Of a stretch of DNA of 64,000 nucleotides, positions 8,113 through 17,752 are shown one piece after another (position 1 is the first letter of the stretch; the number at the start of each line of letters is the position of its first letter). This stretch comes from Persephonella sp. (GTDB taxonomy: Bacteria > Aquificota > Aquificia > Aquificales > Hydrogenothermaceae). The translations under genes were made by a program, and so were the position numbers. The DNA is taken from positions 20,916 to 84,915 of the forward strand of contig JALSNI010000058.1 in NCBI GenBank assembly GCA_026987075.1. The letters run 5' to 3'. Under the pieces are notes generated by a model. It made no database searches and was not told the origin of the DNA. It was given only the letters and a program-made list of their open reading frames with translations.

Positions 8113-9320
8113 TGTTCTAAGAGTCTCCTGTAACCTTTTTTTGATATGTGTCTAAGAGGGAGTTTATAGTGAAGGAATACAAGCTCTTTAAACAGATATG
8201 CAGGAAATCCTTTGAATTTTATACCGTTTTTTATCATTCCTACTCCGTATTTTCCCCCGAGAGCTGAAACCATCCCCTTAAATACAGGGCTTTCTACTTT
8301 TGGTTTTTTTCCTTTTAATGTATCTCTTAGGTATCGTGCTGTAATTTCTCCTGTCTGTATAGCTATCTGTGCCATTGGGGGAAGTATCTCACCTGTCTCA
8401 TAATTTGTTATCTGGGCACAATCTCCAATAATGAATATGTTGTCAATTCCTTCAGGCCTGAAATACTCATTAACGATGGCTTGTTTTCTTTTGTTTGTTT
8501 TTATTCTCATCTTTTCAATGAGTGTGCTGGCTACTATACCACCAGTCCATATAAAAAAGTCTTGTTTTATGAAATCTTCGTCTTCAAAATAAACATTTTC
8601 TTTATCTACTTTTATAATTTTTTTCCCTGTTAGTATGTTCACTCCTAATGATTTCAATCTACTGTAAGCTGTCTGATAAACAAACTCATCCATTCCAGGA
8701 AGTATCCTATCTGCTGCTTCTATTAGTGTTATGTTTAATCCTTCACACAGGAAACCTATTCTTTTGAAAAATTCTTTCGCATAGTATGCCATTTCTGCTG
8801 CAATCTCAACTCCTGCAAGTCCTGCTCCTCCCACCACAATACTAAACTGGTTTTCTTTTACTATGTAGCACTTTTCTTCTTCCTGTATTTTTTGAAGTAT
8901 TTTCTTTTCAAATTTCTGTTTAAACTGAAGACTTCTATCTAAAGTTTTTACTCCTGCAGCGTGTTCTCTGAGGCCTTCTATAGGAGGGAAAAAGGTTTTA
9001 CTTCCTGCTGCTATAATTAAGTAATCATATTTTAGTTTGAATCTATTTCCATAAATCTCGTTTCTGTCAGGGTCTATGTAATTAACTTTTTCTTTGAAAA
9101 AATGTATGTTCTTTCCCAATCCTTCACACAAAGTAGACAGGTCAATGATAATGTCAGATATTATAGATTCATTAGCAATAAAACTGTAAACTTCTGGCTG
9201 TAGATACTGATATGGATTCTGGTCAATTAAATAAACTTCTGCATCAATATCAAACTTAGAGAACTGTTTAACGAAGGAGACGCCTCCATATCCTCCCCCA
9301 ATAACAACAATCTTTTTCAT
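8109..9320 (-). CDS. Type II NADH:quinone oxidoreductase-like flavoprotein
   Basis: FAD- and NAD(P)H-dependent membrane-associated oxidoreductase, 403 residues. The first dinucleotide fold has GGGYGGVSF at the N-terminus, the second [13 protein letters not shown], and the FAD contact IGDCAQIT is near residue 300. The layout fits NDH-2, which passes electrons from NADH to quinone without pumping. I did not see a paired redox-Cys arrangement that would make sulfide:quinone reductase the better call, though the families are close. C-terminal residues [14 protein letters not shown] look like the amphipathic membrane-binding helix of NDH-2. Confidence 0.75.
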   Translation of the reverse strand: MKKIVVIGGGYGGVSFVKQFSKFDIDAEVYLIDQNPYQYLQPEVYSFIANESIISDIIIDLSTLCEGLGKNIHFFKEKVNYIDPDRNEIYGNRFKLKYDYLIIAAGSKTFFPPIEGLREHAAGVKTLDRSLQFKQKFEKKILQKIQEEEKCYIVKENQFSIVVGGAGLAGVEIAAEMAYYAKEFFKRIGFLCEGLNITLIEAADRILPGMDEFVYQTAYSRLKSLGVNILTGKKIIKVDKENVYFEDEDFIKQDFFIWTGGIVASTLIEKMRIKTNKRKQAIVNEYFRPEGIDNIFIIGDCAQITNYETGEILPPMAQIAIQTGEITARYLRDTLKGKKPKVESPVFKGMVSALGGKYGVGMIKNGIKFKGFPAYLFKELVFLHYKLPLRHISKKGYRRLLEQ

Positions 9321-9321
9321 G

Positions 9322-10122
9322 TTAGTTATTCAGGAGCTTTATAGCTTCGTCAACTGTTATGTTTTCGTGAACTATTTTTGACAGGACATATGTTATTTTG
9401 GAAACATTTTCGTGCTGGAATATGTTTCTTCCTACAGATAAGCCTGCACACCCTGCAACGACTACAGCATCATAAATCATCTGTAAAAGCTCTCTGTCTG
9501 AACTGACCTTTGGACCTCCTGCTATAACCACAGGAACAGGACATCCTTCCACAACCTTTCTGAAAGTTTCAGGATTTCCTGTGTAGGGGACTTTTACAAT
9601 GTCAGCTCCAAGCTCGGCACCTATCCTTGCTATGTGAGCGATTGCGTCTGGGTCAAAGGGGTTTTTTACCTCAGGCCCTCTATAGTAGAGCATAGCTACA
9701 AGTGGCATCTGCCATTCTAAACATGCTTTTGATACAGCTCCAAAATCTTTCAGCATCTGTTTTTCATCTTCTGCTCCTATGTTTACGTGTATTGATACTC
9801 CATCTGCACCAAGTTTTATAGCTTCTTCTACAGTGCATACTAAAACTTTATCGTTTTTTCTAAGGGAAAGGTCTGTTGATGCAGACATGTGAATGATAAG
9901 CCCCACATCTTTACCTTTTCCTCTATGTCCCTGCTCCACAATACCTTTGTGGAGAATTATTGCGTTGGCTCCCCCTTCTGCTATTTTTTCAACAGTTTCT
10001 TTTATGTTAATCAAACCTTTCATTGGTCCTGAGCTTACACCGTGGTCCATAGGAACAATAACAGTTTTCCCTGTGTCTCTATTCATTATTCTTTCTAATC
10101 TAACTCTTTTACCAATTCCCAA
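9322..10122 (-). CDS. DhnA-type class I aldolase family: fructose-bisphosphate aldolase or ADH synthase
   Basis: TIM-barrel Schiff-base enzyme of 266 residues. [10 protein letters not shown] is the substrate phosphate/Asp motif and K177 in [11 protein letters not shown] is the expected Schiff-base lysine. Two functions share this family: archaeal-type class I fructose-1,6-bisphosphate aldolase and 2-amino-3,7-dideoxy-D-threo-hept-6-ulosonate synthase, used in an alternative route to dehydroquinate. The N-terminus [13 protein letters not shown] resembles the latter, but sequence alone does not decide. Aquificota need an aldolase for gluconeogenesis, which makes the first role plausible. Confidence 0.82.
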   Translation of the reverse strand: MGIGKRVRLERIMNRDTGKTVIVPMDHGVSSGPMKGLINIKETVEKIAEGGANAIILHKGIVEQGHRGKGKDVGLIIHMSASTDLSLRKNDKVLVCTVEEAIKLGADGVSIHVNIGAEDEKQMLKDFGAVSKACLEWQMPLVAMLYYRGPEVKNPFDPDAIAHIARIGAELGADIVKVPYTGNPETFRKVVEGCPVPVVIAGGPKVSSDRELLQMIYDAVVVAGCAGLSVGRNIFQHENVSKITYVLSKIVHENITVDEAIKLLNN

Positions 10123-10142
10123 TTTTTCCCTCCTTCAGATAT

Positions 10143-10280
10143 TTATATAATTTTACCTAAAATAAATCCTAAGATAAAAGCAATTATAGCAGTAAGAATA
10201 ATCTTTGTATTATCTGAATGTTTGTTTGGCTGATAACTGCTTTTCCTTTCTCTCATGTAATCTCTATCATACAGACCCAC
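10143..10280 (-). CDS. Small C-terminally anchored membrane protein (45 aa)
   Basis: Missing from the ORF track. A GTG start at 10280 is preceded by GAGGAGG with 6 nt spacing; the frame gives [17 protein letters not shown], a polar linker and one C-terminal hydrophobic helix ([19 protein letters not shown]). YDRDYMR-type N-termini occur on some small membrane proteins and rhomboid relatives. The start overlaps the end of the LapA-like gene by 14 bp. The strong ribosome site and clean frame make it a credible gene; function unknown. Confidence 0.6.
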   Translation of the reverse strand: MGLYDRDYMRERKSSYQPNKHSDNTKIILTAIIAFILGFILGKII

Positions 10281-10662
10281 TTTTATCCTCCTCGTCTTTT
10301 TTTACGGTAATATTTTGTTTGTTCTTTAATATTTCAATTTCTCCTTCTAATTTTTTGATGGTTTCTTCCTTTGTTTCTAACTGTTTTTTTAATTTTTCCA
10401 TTTCTTTTTCTAAACTTTTTATGTTTCTGTTTAGTTTTATCTTGTCTATTTTATAAGATATCCAGTCAGTTATGGTGAATATAAGGATAAGAATAGCTCC
10501 TATTATTATGCTGACGATGATTACCAGTGCCAGAGGTATTTCTGGTGTTTTAAGTGTGGGAAGTATGTTGACTGATACCTTTGGTGATGTGTTCATAGAA
10601 ACAAAGTAAGCTACTGCAAGAAGTATTATTAGCCATAGTATAAGTTTTATTTTATTCCACAT
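10267..10662 (-). CDS. LapA domain-containing membrane protein
   Basis: Inner-membrane protein of 131 residues with two helices (about 6-24 and 43-66) separated by a short loop, and a cytoplasmic coiled coil (about 80-120, rich in Lys/Glu). This is the architecture of LapA/DUF1049 proteins, which in enterobacteria help control lipopolysaccharide synthesis; in E. coli LapA pairs with LapB, not found here. It overlaps the HIT gene upstream by 11 bp and the 45-residue ORF downstream, suggesting coupled translation. Confidence 0.75.
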   Translation of the reverse strand: MWNKIKLILWLIILLAVAYFVSMNTSPKVSVNILPTLKTPEIPLALVIIVSIIIGAILILIFTITDWISYKIDKIKLNRNIKSLEKEMEKLKKQLETKEETIKKLEGEIEILKNKQNITVKKDEEDKSGSV

Positions 10663-11149
10663 TTTCTTCCTCTAATGCTTTTTTCAGTTTATTGTATATT
10701 TCCTTCAAATCCTGGGATATTACTTTAACTTCTCCTATCACAGGCATGAAATTTGTGTCTCCATTCCATCGGGGAACTATGTGATTGTGAAGGTGAGTTT
10801 CTAATCCTGCCCCTGCGACTCTACCAAGATTGTATCCAAGATTAAAACCATCTGGATTTAAAGTTTTTTTAAGAATTTTTATTCCTAATTTTGTTAATCT
10901 TGACATTTCACACATAGTTTCTTCGTCTAAATGTAAAAAATCCCCTATATGCTGGTAAGGAGCAACCATCAGATGTCCTGCGTTGTAGGGATAAAGATTC
11001 ATAATGATAAAAGCTTTTTTCCCTCTATATACAACAAGTCTTTTCTCGTCTTCTTCAGGATTTTTCCCTGCTTCACACAGAAAACAGCTTTCCATCTTAT
11101 CGTATGTTTCTATATACTGGCTTCTCCAAGGAGAAAACAATTTTTTCAT
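10652..11149 (-). CDS. HIT-family nucleotide hydrolase/phosphorylase
   Basis: Soluble histidine-triad protein, 165 residues. The triad H119-L-H121-N-H123 sits in THLHNHIVPRWNGD, the active-site loop that attacks the alpha-phosphate of dinucleoside polyphosphates or AMP conjugates. C22 and C25 (CFLC) suggest an N-terminal zinc site as in diadenosine tetraphosphate phosphorylase-like members. Family substrate is likely Ap4A or a related adenylated compound. It sits between priA and the LapA-like gene on one transcription unit. Confidence 0.88.
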   Translation of the reverse strand: MKKLFSPWRSQYIETYDKMESCFLCEAGKNPEEDEKRLVVYRGKKAFIIMNLYPYNAGHLMVAPYQHIGDFLHLDEETMCEMSRLTKLGIKILKKTLNPDGFNLGYNLGRVAGAGLETHLHNHIVPRWNGDTNFMPVIGEVKVISQDLKEIYNKLKKALEEENVE

Positions 11150-11157
11150 TTTTCCTC

Positions 11158-13197
11158 CTAAATGAGCTTTTTAGGTTCTACTTCTATAATTAATTTTATA
11201 CCTTTTTTTTCTGTTAGTTTGAAAAGATTTTTCAATTTCTCTTTTTCTTTGAAATTTTTTAAGATTATCTGAACTCTGTTTTTTTCTCTAAGATAAGAAA
11301 AGAACGCGCTGTAAGGACCTTCGTAATTTATCTGTTCTACATCGTTTTCTTCTTTCCACTTTTCAAAGATGTCTTTTACCTGTTGTAAAGTAAGATTTTT
11401 TTTCTCAAAAGTTAAAAGTATTATTCTGACAAATGGTGGCAGGTTAAGCTGTTTTCTTTCTTTTAGATGGGACAGGTAAAAGCTGTGAAAATTTTTTTGA
11501 GTAATCAGGTTTAAAGGAAAACTATCTTTTTTAAGATGGGAAAGAATTATGTATTTTTCCTCTGCTTTATAGTAAGGATACAACACTGCTCTGAAAAGGT
11601 TTTCCATTCCTCTGAAATCATGCAAAATAAGATGAAAATCTGGATTTATGTTTATGACGTAATGGTATTTATCTATTACAGAATCTTTACCAGTTAGTGT
11701 TGTGATTAGCTGAACTCTTCCTTTTTTTTCTTCAGCTAAAAAGACTTTTTCCTTTAGTTCTTTTTCAAGAGTTTCTTTCACTTTTTCAACTCCATAACCT
11801 ATTTCTTTAAGAGGAGTTTCACACTCAGGGCATTCTTTTATGTATTGAAACTTTTTTCCACATATTTCACATTGAAGATAAAAGTTTTTTCCTATATATA
11901 TCTTCAATGGAGCATCACATCTACTACACTTTATTTCCTCTTCACATCTTGGACAGAAAAGAAAAGATGAGTATCCTTTTTTGTTCGTAACAATAAGAAC
12001 TTTTTTGTTTTTCTGTTTGATGATTTTTTTTATTTGAGGGTCTGTTATTGGTAAATCTTTTATATCTATGGGGACTTTTAACTTTTCAAGGGGAGGTTTG
12101 ACACTTAAAGGTTTAGCTAATTTTTTAGTTAGTAAATAATAGGTTTCAACAGATGGAACAGAAGCGGCATACACGACTGAGATATCTTTTTTTAATCTAT
12201 AGAGCTCAAAAGCTACTCTTCTAACGTCAAATCTGGGGTTTCTTAAGTTTTTGTAAGATGGGGAAAATTCCTCTTCAATTATTATGGTTTTTAGATTTTT
12301 TATTGGTATAAATATAGAAGACAAGGTTCCTATTGTTAAAGTTCCTTCTGAATTTTTTAGTCTAAACCAGTTTTTTACTTTCTCTTCTTCTGTTAATGTA
12401 TCGTGATACATAAATAGTCTGTTCCCAAATATCTTCTTAAGATGGGGATACACTGCCTTTATAGATTGAATGTTGGGAAATATAATCAGTGTTCCCTTCT
12501 TTGCTAAGATGTTGTAAGATGCTATTTCTATGTAGTTTTTTAATCTTTTTTCCCATAAATCCCAGTAGACAAAGATTCCTTCTTTTATTTTTTTTCCTTT
12601 TGTGAGTCTTAGAGAAGAGGTTTTTTCTTCTGTTTGTGTAAAAGGCTCCTCTTTTACTAATCCTTTTTTTATGAGGCTGTTTAATGTTTGGAATGAAAAC
12701 CCTGCTTCTTTTATCTGGGATAAGGTAAGTTCTCCTCTTTCAATTATTAGTTCAAAGAGTTGTTTTGCTTTAGGTGATATTTCTTGGGAGAGTGACAGAG
12801 ATGTTGCTCTATACATTTTTTCCTGTTTGTAAGGTTTAACCCATTTTTCTGACTTTCTGTCATATTTCCATCTTAGTCCTTCTGGCATACAGTAGTAGGT
12901 TGTTATTCCAATTGGGGATATGTAGTAATCAGATATTTTTTTTAAAAGTGTTATGTAATCTTCAGAGAAAACAGGTTCCTCATCAGGTATCTCTTCAACA
13001 TCTCTAATTTTTTTTATATTGTAGGGTGTTGAAAAGTCTGTGATGATACCTGTCATTTTTGTTGTTTTAAAAGGAACTAAAACTCTTCTTCCTATAAGGT
13101 TGGAAATATTTTTTACTTTGTATGTGAAAGTCATAAACTGGGAAACAGGAAGGGCAACCTCAACATATGTAAAATCTTTTTCTAACTGTTTTTTCAC
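11158..13197 (-). CDS. priA: PriA-like primosomal protein N' with degenerate helicase motifs
   Basis: PriA reloads the replication helicase at stalled forks. The 679-residue length, N-terminal DNA-binding domain ([20 protein letters not shown]), the zinc-binding segment ([24 protein letters not shown]) and the C-terminal domain ([17 protein letters not shown]) all fit the family. The ATPase core does not: the expected GVTGSGKTE is replaced by a region around [10 protein letters not shown], the DEEH box by EEEF in [11 protein letters not shown], and the GTQMxxKGHDFP and Q-x-x-GRAGR motifs are absent. It probably has no helicase activity and acts as a structural loader. It overlaps hslV by 4 bp. 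Confidence 0.82.
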   Translation of the reverse strand: MKKQLEKDFTYVEVALPVSQFMTFTYKVKNISNLIGRRVLVPFKTTKMTGIITDFSTPYNIKKIRDVEEIPDEEPVFSEDYITLLKKISDYYISPIGITTYYCMPEGLRWKYDRKSEKWVKPYKQEKMYRATSLSLSQEISPKAKQLFELIIERGELTLSQIKEAGFSFQTLNSLIKKGLVKEEPFTQTEEKTSSLRLTKGKKIKEGIFVYWDLWEKRLKNYIEIASYNILAKKGTLIIFPNIQSIKAVYPHLKKIFGNRLFMYHDTLTEEEKVKNWFRLKNSEGTLTIGTLSSIFIPIKNLKTIIIEEEFSPSYKNLRNPRFDVRRVAFELYRLKKDISVVYAASVPSVETYYLLTKKLAKPLSVKPPLEKLKVPIDIKDLPITDPQIKKIIKQKNKKVLIVTNKKGYSSFLFCPRCEEEIKCSRCDAPLKIYIGKNFYLQCEICGKKFQYIKECPECETPLKEIGYGVEKVKETLEKELKEKVFLAEEKKGRVQLITTLTGKDSVIDKYHYVININPDFHLILHDFRGMENLFRAVLYPYYKAEEKYIILSHLKKDSFPLNLITQKNFHSFYLSHLKERKQLNLPPFVRIILLTFEKKNLTLQQVKDIFEKWKEENDVEQINYEGPYSAFFSYLREKNRVQIILKNFKEKEKLKNLFKLTEKKGIKLIIEVEPKKLI

Positions 13198-13724
13198 AAT
13201 TCTTCAATAGTAAAGTTATCGTTTGTGTAGATACATATCTGTGATGCTATCTTCATTGCTTCTTCTACTATTTTTCTTGCTTCCATATCAGTATTTCTGT
13301 AGAGGGCTAATGCTGCAGACCTTGCAAAGTCTCCGCCTGAACCTGTTGCAAGGACAGGTTCGTCTGGTTCTATAACATCTCCGTTTCCTGATATGAGAAA
13401 CATCTTTTCCCTGTCGGCAGCTATTAAGACAGCCTCTAACCTTCTTAAGAATTTATCTGTTCTCCAGTCTTTTGCAAGCTCAACCGCAGCTTTCAAAAGA
13501 TTTCCTCTGTATTTGTTTAGTTTTTCTTCTAATCTTTCCATAAGAGCAAGACCGTCAGCTGCAGAGCCAGCAAATCCAACAACAACTTTTCCGTCGTGTA
13601 GTTTTCTTATCTTTTTTGCTGATGCTTTCATGATGCTGTGTCCCAGTGTTACCTGACCATCTCCTGCTATAACTGTTTTTCCATTTCTTCTTACGACCAA
13701 TATCGTCGTGCTTCTACTTTTCAT
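13194..13724 (-). CDS. hslV: ATP-dependent protease subunit HslV
   Basis: Proteolytic dodecamer of the HslUV protease. The propeptide MKSRS is followed by [20 protein letters not shown], so the nucleophile is expected to be Thr6 after processing. [21 protein letters not shown] and [11 protein letters not shown] are family signatures. Its ATPase partner hslU is about 27 kb away at 40.9-42.2 kb, although the two genes are adjacent in most bacteria. Neighbours are priA and an NlpC/P60 gene, overlapping at both ends. Confidence 0.93.
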   Translation of the reverse strand: MKSRSTTILVVRRNGKTVIAGDGQVTLGHSIMKASAKKIRKLHDGKVVVGFAGSAADGLALMERLEEKLNKYRGNLLKAAVELAKDWRTDKFLRRLEAVLIAADREKMFLISGNGDVIEPDEPVLATGSGGDFARSAALALYRNTDMEARKIVEEAMKIASQICIYTNDNFTIEEL

Positions 13725-14298
13725 TTGCTATCTCCTCTATGTTGTAAAGGAAAAGCCTCTTTGCAAAAAGGAAGTTTCTAAGGTAAAAGTCTTTGTCTAT
13801 ATCGCTGATTATTATTCTTTTCCCAGCTGAAGAGGCGTGTATCATTTTACCTTCTCCTATGTATATACCAACATGGGAAGGAAATCGTGCATATGTTCTG
13901 AAAAATAAAAGGTCTCCTGGTTTTAGATTCTCTCTGCTTACAAACATACCGTATTTAGCCTGATATCTCGCTGTTCGTGGCAGTGATATACCTGCCATTG
14001 CATATACTTTTTGGACAAATGCTGAACAGTCCATTCCCCATATACTCTCTCCACCAAATCTATACTTGACACCTAACAGTCCAATTGCAAAATCAACAAT
14101 GCTCTTTTGAAAATCTGGCTCAGGCAATCCGTCATCAATCATTACAGCTTTGTATCTCTCTTTGGCATAGCTGTTTTTTAAACTGTTGTAGTAATCGCTG
14201 TCAAACAGTTCTAAAATTTCCTTACCTAAGGCAACTCCTGTAAAGACAAGTAAAGAAAGTATTACTTTTTTCATCTTTTCCTTCATAACTTTTTCCAT
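13714..14298 (-). CDS. NlpC/P60 family peptidoglycan hydrolase
   Basis: Secreted cysteine peptidase that cuts peptide stems of peptidoglycan. The catalytic Cys is C91 in [11 protein letters not shown], the His is H142 in PSHVGIYIG and the third polar residue is H154 in MIHAS. A signal peptide ([16 protein letters not shown]) follows the start. The track begins at M1 of [11 protein letters not shown]; a later ATG (residue 9, near 14274) has AAGGA just upstream and would give a cleaner signal peptide. The gene diverges from rsmD and overlaps hslV by 11 bp. Confidence 0.87.
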   Translation of the reverse strand: MEKVMKEKMKKVILSLLVFTGVALGKEILELFDSDYYNSLKNSYAKERYKAVMIDDGLPEPDFQKSIVDFAIGLLGVKYRFGGESIWGMDCSAFVQKVYAMAGISLPRTARYQAKYGMFVSRENLKPGDLLFFRTYARFPSHVGIYIGEGKMIHASSAGKRIIISDIDKDFYLRNFLFAKRLFLYNIEEIANEK

Positions 14299-14327
14299 AT
14301 TATAACAAATCTGATATTATTAAAGTT

Positions 14328-14783
14328 ATGGACAGGTTGAGACCTACATCAAGTAAAGTTAGACAGGCTTTATTTAACATACTTTACGATGTGTCAGGGC
14401 TTGTATTTGCAGACCTATTTGCAGGAACAGGGGAAGTGGGAATAACAGCTTTAAAAAAGGGAGCAAAGTTTGTATATTTTGTAGAAAAAGACAGAAAAAG
14501 AGTGGAAAAAATAAAAAAGTCAGCCTCTAAATACTCTATAAACTTTAGAGTTTATAGAGCTGATGCCTTAAAATTTCTAAAAAATTTTGACAAAAAAATT
14601 GACGTTATATTTGCTGACCCCCCTTATGATTATAAAGAGTATGATAAATTAATAGAATTAGCTTTACAGAAGCTTTCTGATGAAGGAATATTTGTATTAG
14701 AACACAGAATAGGAAAAAGTTTTGGTGCTGAAGAAGAAAGAAAGTATGGAGATACAGTTCTATCTTTTTGGAGAAAGAAATGA
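14328..14783 (+). CDS. rsmD: RsmD-like 16S rRNA (guanine-N2)-methyltransferase, short N-terminus
   Basis: SAM-dependent methyltransferase, 151 residues. It has RLRPTSSKVRQALFNIL, the SAM motif DLFAGTGEVGITALKKGA, the acidic EKD of motif II and the catalytic DPPYDYKEY. RsmD proteins normally start about 25 residues earlier with an IIxGxxKGRxL segment that helps bind RNA; here the first ATG is already at MDRLRPT and no start codon of the usual kind lies upstream in frame before the divergent gene. Either the domain is reduced or a rare start (ATT) is used. It overlaps coaD. Confidence 0.82.
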   Translation: MDRLRPTSSKVRQALFNILYDVSGLVFADLFAGTGEVGITALKKGAKFVYFVEKDRKRVEKIKKSASKYSINFRVYRADALKFLKNFDKKIDVIFADPPYDYKEYDKLIELALQKLSDEGIFVLEHRIGKSFGAEEERKYGDTVLSFWRKK

Positions 14784-15265
14784 TAACAAAGATATGTGTG
14801 TATCCAGGAACTTTTGACCCTGTTCATTACGGACATATTGATATAGTAAGAAGAGCTTTAAACATATTTGAGTATGTTGTGGTAGCAATAGCTAAAAATC
14901 CAAGAAAAAAACCTCTTTTTTCTGTAGAAGAAAGGGTTGACATGTTTAGGGAATCTGTAAGAGAGTTAGGGGATGAAAGGGTTATCATAGAACCTTTTGA
15001 TGGACTTTTGGTTAACTTTATGAAAAAATACAACACAAAAATTATTGTTAGGGGAGTGAGGCTTTTTACAGATTTTGAGTATGAACTACAGATAGCAATG
15101 ACAAACTATAATCTTGATGAAGTAGAAACCCTTTTCCTTATGCCTTCCCAAGAACTGATTCATATAAGCTCTTCTATTGTTAAAGATGTGGCTTCCCACC
15201 ACGGAGACCTGTCTAAAATGGTTCATCCTTATGTTGAGAAGAAGTTAGAGGAGAGGTTTTTATGA
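14780..15265 (+). CDS. coaD: Phosphopantetheine adenylyltransferase
   Basis: Fourth step of coenzyme A synthesis: transfers AMP from ATP to 4'-phosphopantetheine. The nucleotidyltransferase motif PGTFDPVHYGH is at the N-terminus, and VRGVRLFTDFEYELQ and SSSIVKDVASHHGD are CoaD signatures. The track starts four codons early; MITKICVYPG from the ATG at 14780 (161 residues) is the usual N-terminus. The start overlaps the rsmD end, and rsmD-coaD adjacency is common in bacteria. The 3' end overlaps the lipoprotein gene by 4 bp. Confidence 0.93.
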   Translation: MITKICVYPGTFDPVHYGHIDIVRRALNIFEYVVVAIAKNPRKKPLFSVEERVDMFRESVRELGDERVIIEPFDGLLVNFMKKYNTKIIVRGVRLFTDFEYELQIAMTNYNLDEVETLFLMPSQELIHISSSIVKDVASHHGDLSKMVHPYVEKKLEERFL

Positions 15266-15744
15266 TAATAAGGGTTGTTGTTCTCCTTTTAGGAATCTTT
15301 TTTGCTTCCTGTAGCTACAAATCTATAGATTACGGAAAGATGAAGAAGGAATATTACTGTATAAAGAGAATAAACTTTCCAAGAGCTGAGGCAACAGCTC
15401 TTGACACTATTACAAGAGCAGTTTCTGATGCTATTATATCTGCAGGTGGAAGACTTGAATGTTCAGGAAGGACAACAAAATTTGTTGTCATTAACATAAA
15501 GTCTTTAAGCATATCTCCTATTGGGTATTCTCCAGCTCAGAGGGCAAGTATTTATAAAGTTTTTATAGATTTAGACTTTATGTTGGAAAATAGAAAAAAT
15601 GAAACTGTTTTCAAAAAAAACATAAAAGAAATGGCACAGTATACAGGAGTAGGACTTACAGGAGATGTGGAGAGAAGGTATGCTATTGAAGAAATTGGAA
15701 GACTTGTAAGTATAAGGATTTTTTCTATATTAACAGGTAAGTAA
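15262..15744 (+). CDS. LptE-like outer-membrane lipoprotein
   Basis: A 160-residue lipoprotein candidate: hydrophobic signal MIIRVVVLLLGIFFASC with a lipobox-like FASC, then a mixed alpha/beta domain. Sequence alone gives no strong family match, but size, lipidation and position directly before holA match lptE, which precedes holA in E. coli and many Gram-negatives. LptE plugs the LptD barrel during lipopolysaccharide export. The start overlaps coaD by 4 bp and the stop overlaps the holA ATG by one base. Function is inferred mainly from synteny. Confidence 0.6.
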   Translation: MIIRVVVLLLGIFFASCSYKSIDYGKMKKEYYCIKRINFPRAEATALDTITRAVSDAIISAGGRLECSGRTTKFVVINIKSLSISPIGYSPAQRASIYKVFIDLDFMLENRKNETVFKKNIKEMAQYTGVGLTGDVERRYAIEEIGRLVSIRIFSILTGK

Positions 15745-16739
15745 TGGCAGAAAAAAGTATTATTCAGCTTATAAAAAATTTTGATTTAAGGCAGTTAAAA
15801 CCTGTTGTTTTTATTTACGGTAGTGAAGAGCTTTTAAAAAAACAGCTTATTGATAGACTAAAAGAAACCTTTGACGTTCATCTTTTCTGGGGTGATGAGG
15901 CTACATGTAACCAGATTAGGGAGGTTTTTGTTAGCTCTTCTTTATTTTCTGAAGGAAATGTGGCTGTTTTATTAGATGTGGAACATCTAATTAGTAAATT
16001 ATCAAAAGAAGAAATGAAAAACTTTGTAAACCTTTTAAAAAGTATAAAACTGCCTGACAGGCTTTTTATTGTTAGCAGAAAAGAGAAAATTTCGTCAAAG
16101 GAACCTTTTAAGACTATAAAAGATGTTGGAGACATCGTAATATCAAATAAATTGACCCCCAAAGCTTTTCTAATATCTGTAAAAAAGAAGATAGAAGGAG
16201 CAGGTAAAAAAATTAATGATGAAGCGTTAAAACTTCTTGTGTCAATGTTAGATAACGATTTATGGACGGCAAAACAGGAAGTAGAGAAACTGCTGATTTA
16301 TGTAGGAGAGAGGGAAGAAATAACAACAGAAGACATAAAAGAAGTTATAACGCCGAGAATATCACAGAATGTTTTTGTTTTTTTAGACAGATTTTTTCAG
16401 AAAAGTCCAGATGCAGTAAAAGCTTATAGAGAGCTTATAAACACAACACATCATCCCTTTGAGGTGCAGTCTCTTTTGCTTAACCATATAAATAAACTTT
16501 TAGTATTTATAACATTGATAAAAAAAGGGAAAACGGAGGAAGCAATCTTTAGTCAGATGAACATAAAACATCCAGCGATGAAAGGAACAATAAAGAAACA
16601 TTCATCTTTAGTTTCCCAAAAGGAATTGATAGAGATGATTAAAGAGCTTTATAACGTGGAAAAAAAGCAAAAAGCTGAGTTTTTAGACATCAAAGAAACC
16701 TTTGAAGAATTTTTGATAAAACAGGTTATTCATGAATAA
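15744..16739 (+). CDS. holA: DNA polymerase III subunit delta
   Basis: Clamp-loader subunit that opens the beta clamp. The 331-residue protein has the HolA layout: an N-terminal inactive AAA-like domain (KPVVFIYGSEELLKKQLIDRL, a classic delta start), a middle region and a C-terminal helical domain (FEVQSLLLNHINKLLVFITL, VEKKQKAEFLDIKETFEEFL). No Walker A is present, as expected for delta. Its ATG overlaps the upstream stop (TAATG) and its 3' end overlaps ruvB by 8 bp, indicating translational coupling. Confidence 0.9.
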   Translation: MAEKSIIQLIKNFDLRQLKPVVFIYGSEELLKKQLIDRLKETFDVHLFWGDEATCNQIREVFVSSSLFSEGNVAVLLDVEHLISKLSKEEMKNFVNLLKSIKLPDRLFIVSRKEKISSKEPFKTIKDVGDIVISNKLTPKAFLISVKKKIEGAGKKINDEALKLLVSMLDNDLWTAKQEVEKLLIYVGEREEITTEDIKEVITPRISQNVFVFLDRFFQKSPDAVKAYRELINTTHHPFEVQSLLLNHINKLLVFITLIKKGKTEEAIFSQMNIKHPAMKGTIKKHSSLVSQKELIEMIKELYNVEKKQKAEFLDIKETFEEFLIKQVIHE

Positions 16740-17691
16740 AGGAGATATACACATTGATGCTGGCTTAAGGCCTAAGTTTTTAAAAGATTACATAGGGCAG
16801 AGAAAAGTCAGGGAGCAGATTAAACTGTTTATTGAAGCAAGTAAAAGAAAAGGAGAGTTACTTGACCATGTTCTGATAAGTGGTCCTCCAGGACTTGGAA
16901 AAACAACTCTTGCACAGATTATTGCAAACGAATTAGGGAGAAACATCATCTTTACCTCAGGACCTATCCTGGAAAAAAAAGGAGACCTTGCTGGAATACT
17001 CTCTTCACTTGAAGAGGGAGACATTTTGTTTATAGATGAGATACACAGACTCAATCCTTCTGTTGAAGAAGCGTTGTATCCGGCGATAGAAGAATTTAGG
17101 CTGGACATAGTAATCGGGAAAGGAAGCTCCTCAAGAACTGTCAGTATAAGCCTGCCAAAGTTTACCCTGATAGGAGCCACAACAAGGGCAGGTATGCTGA
17201 CATCACCTTTGCTTTCGCGTTTTGGTATAGTCCTGAATATGGATTACTACGATGAAGATTCCCTGAAGCAGATTATAAAAAGGTCTGCCGTTATAATAGG
17301 TATTGAAATATCTGATGATGCTGCTTACGAGATTGCAAAAAGGTCAAGGGGAACTCCAAGGAATGCAAACAGACTTTTAAAGAGAGTTCATGATTATGCT
17401 GTTGTTAACGGAAGAGAGACAATAGATAAGGATACAGCAGTAAAAGCCCTCACATTTTTGGGTATTGATGAAGATGGATTAGACACCACAGACAGAAAAT
17501 ATCTGGATGTTCTGATTAATAAATTTAACTGTAGACCTGTGGGTCTGAACACAATTTCATCAGCCCTGTCAGAGAGTAAAAACACAATAGAGGAAATTAT
17601 TGAACCTTATCTCCTCAGAAAAGGCTACATCCAGAAAACACACAAAGGTAGAATTCCAACAGAAAAAGCCGTAAAAAAATTTGAAAAATAG
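16732..17691 (+). CDS. ruvB: Holliday junction branch migration helicase RuvB
   Basis: AAA+ motor that drives branch migration with RuvA. Walker A GPPGLGKTT is at residues 51-59, Walker B reads LFIDEIHRL, sensor 1 is IGATTRAGMLTSPL and the C-terminal winged helix contains RPVGLNTISSALSESKNTIE and PYLLRKGYIQKT. Length (319) is normal. Overlap with holA by 8 bp places it at the end of the rsmD-coaD-lptE-holA-ruvB unit. ruvA is not in the window. Confidence 0.95.
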   Translation: MNKGDIHIDAGLRPKFLKDYIGQRKVREQIKLFIEASKRKGELLDHVLISGPPGLGKTTLAQIIANELGRNIIFTSGPILEKKGDLAGILSSLEEGDILFIDEIHRLNPSVEEALYPAIEEFRLDIVIGKGSSSRTVSISLPKFTLIGATTRAGMLTSPLLSRFGIVLNMDYYDEDSLKQIIKRSAVIIGIEISDDAAYEIAKRSRGTPRNANRLLKRVHDYAVVNGRETIDKDTAVKALTFLGIDEDGLDTTDRKYLDVLINKFNCRPVGLNTISSALSESKNTIEEIIEPYLLRKGYIQKTHKGRIPTEKAVKKFEK

Positions 17692-17752
17692 AGACTGATT
17701 ATATATATTTTAATAACAAAATCAAACACTGTTTTATTTCAAGGAGGTAAGA

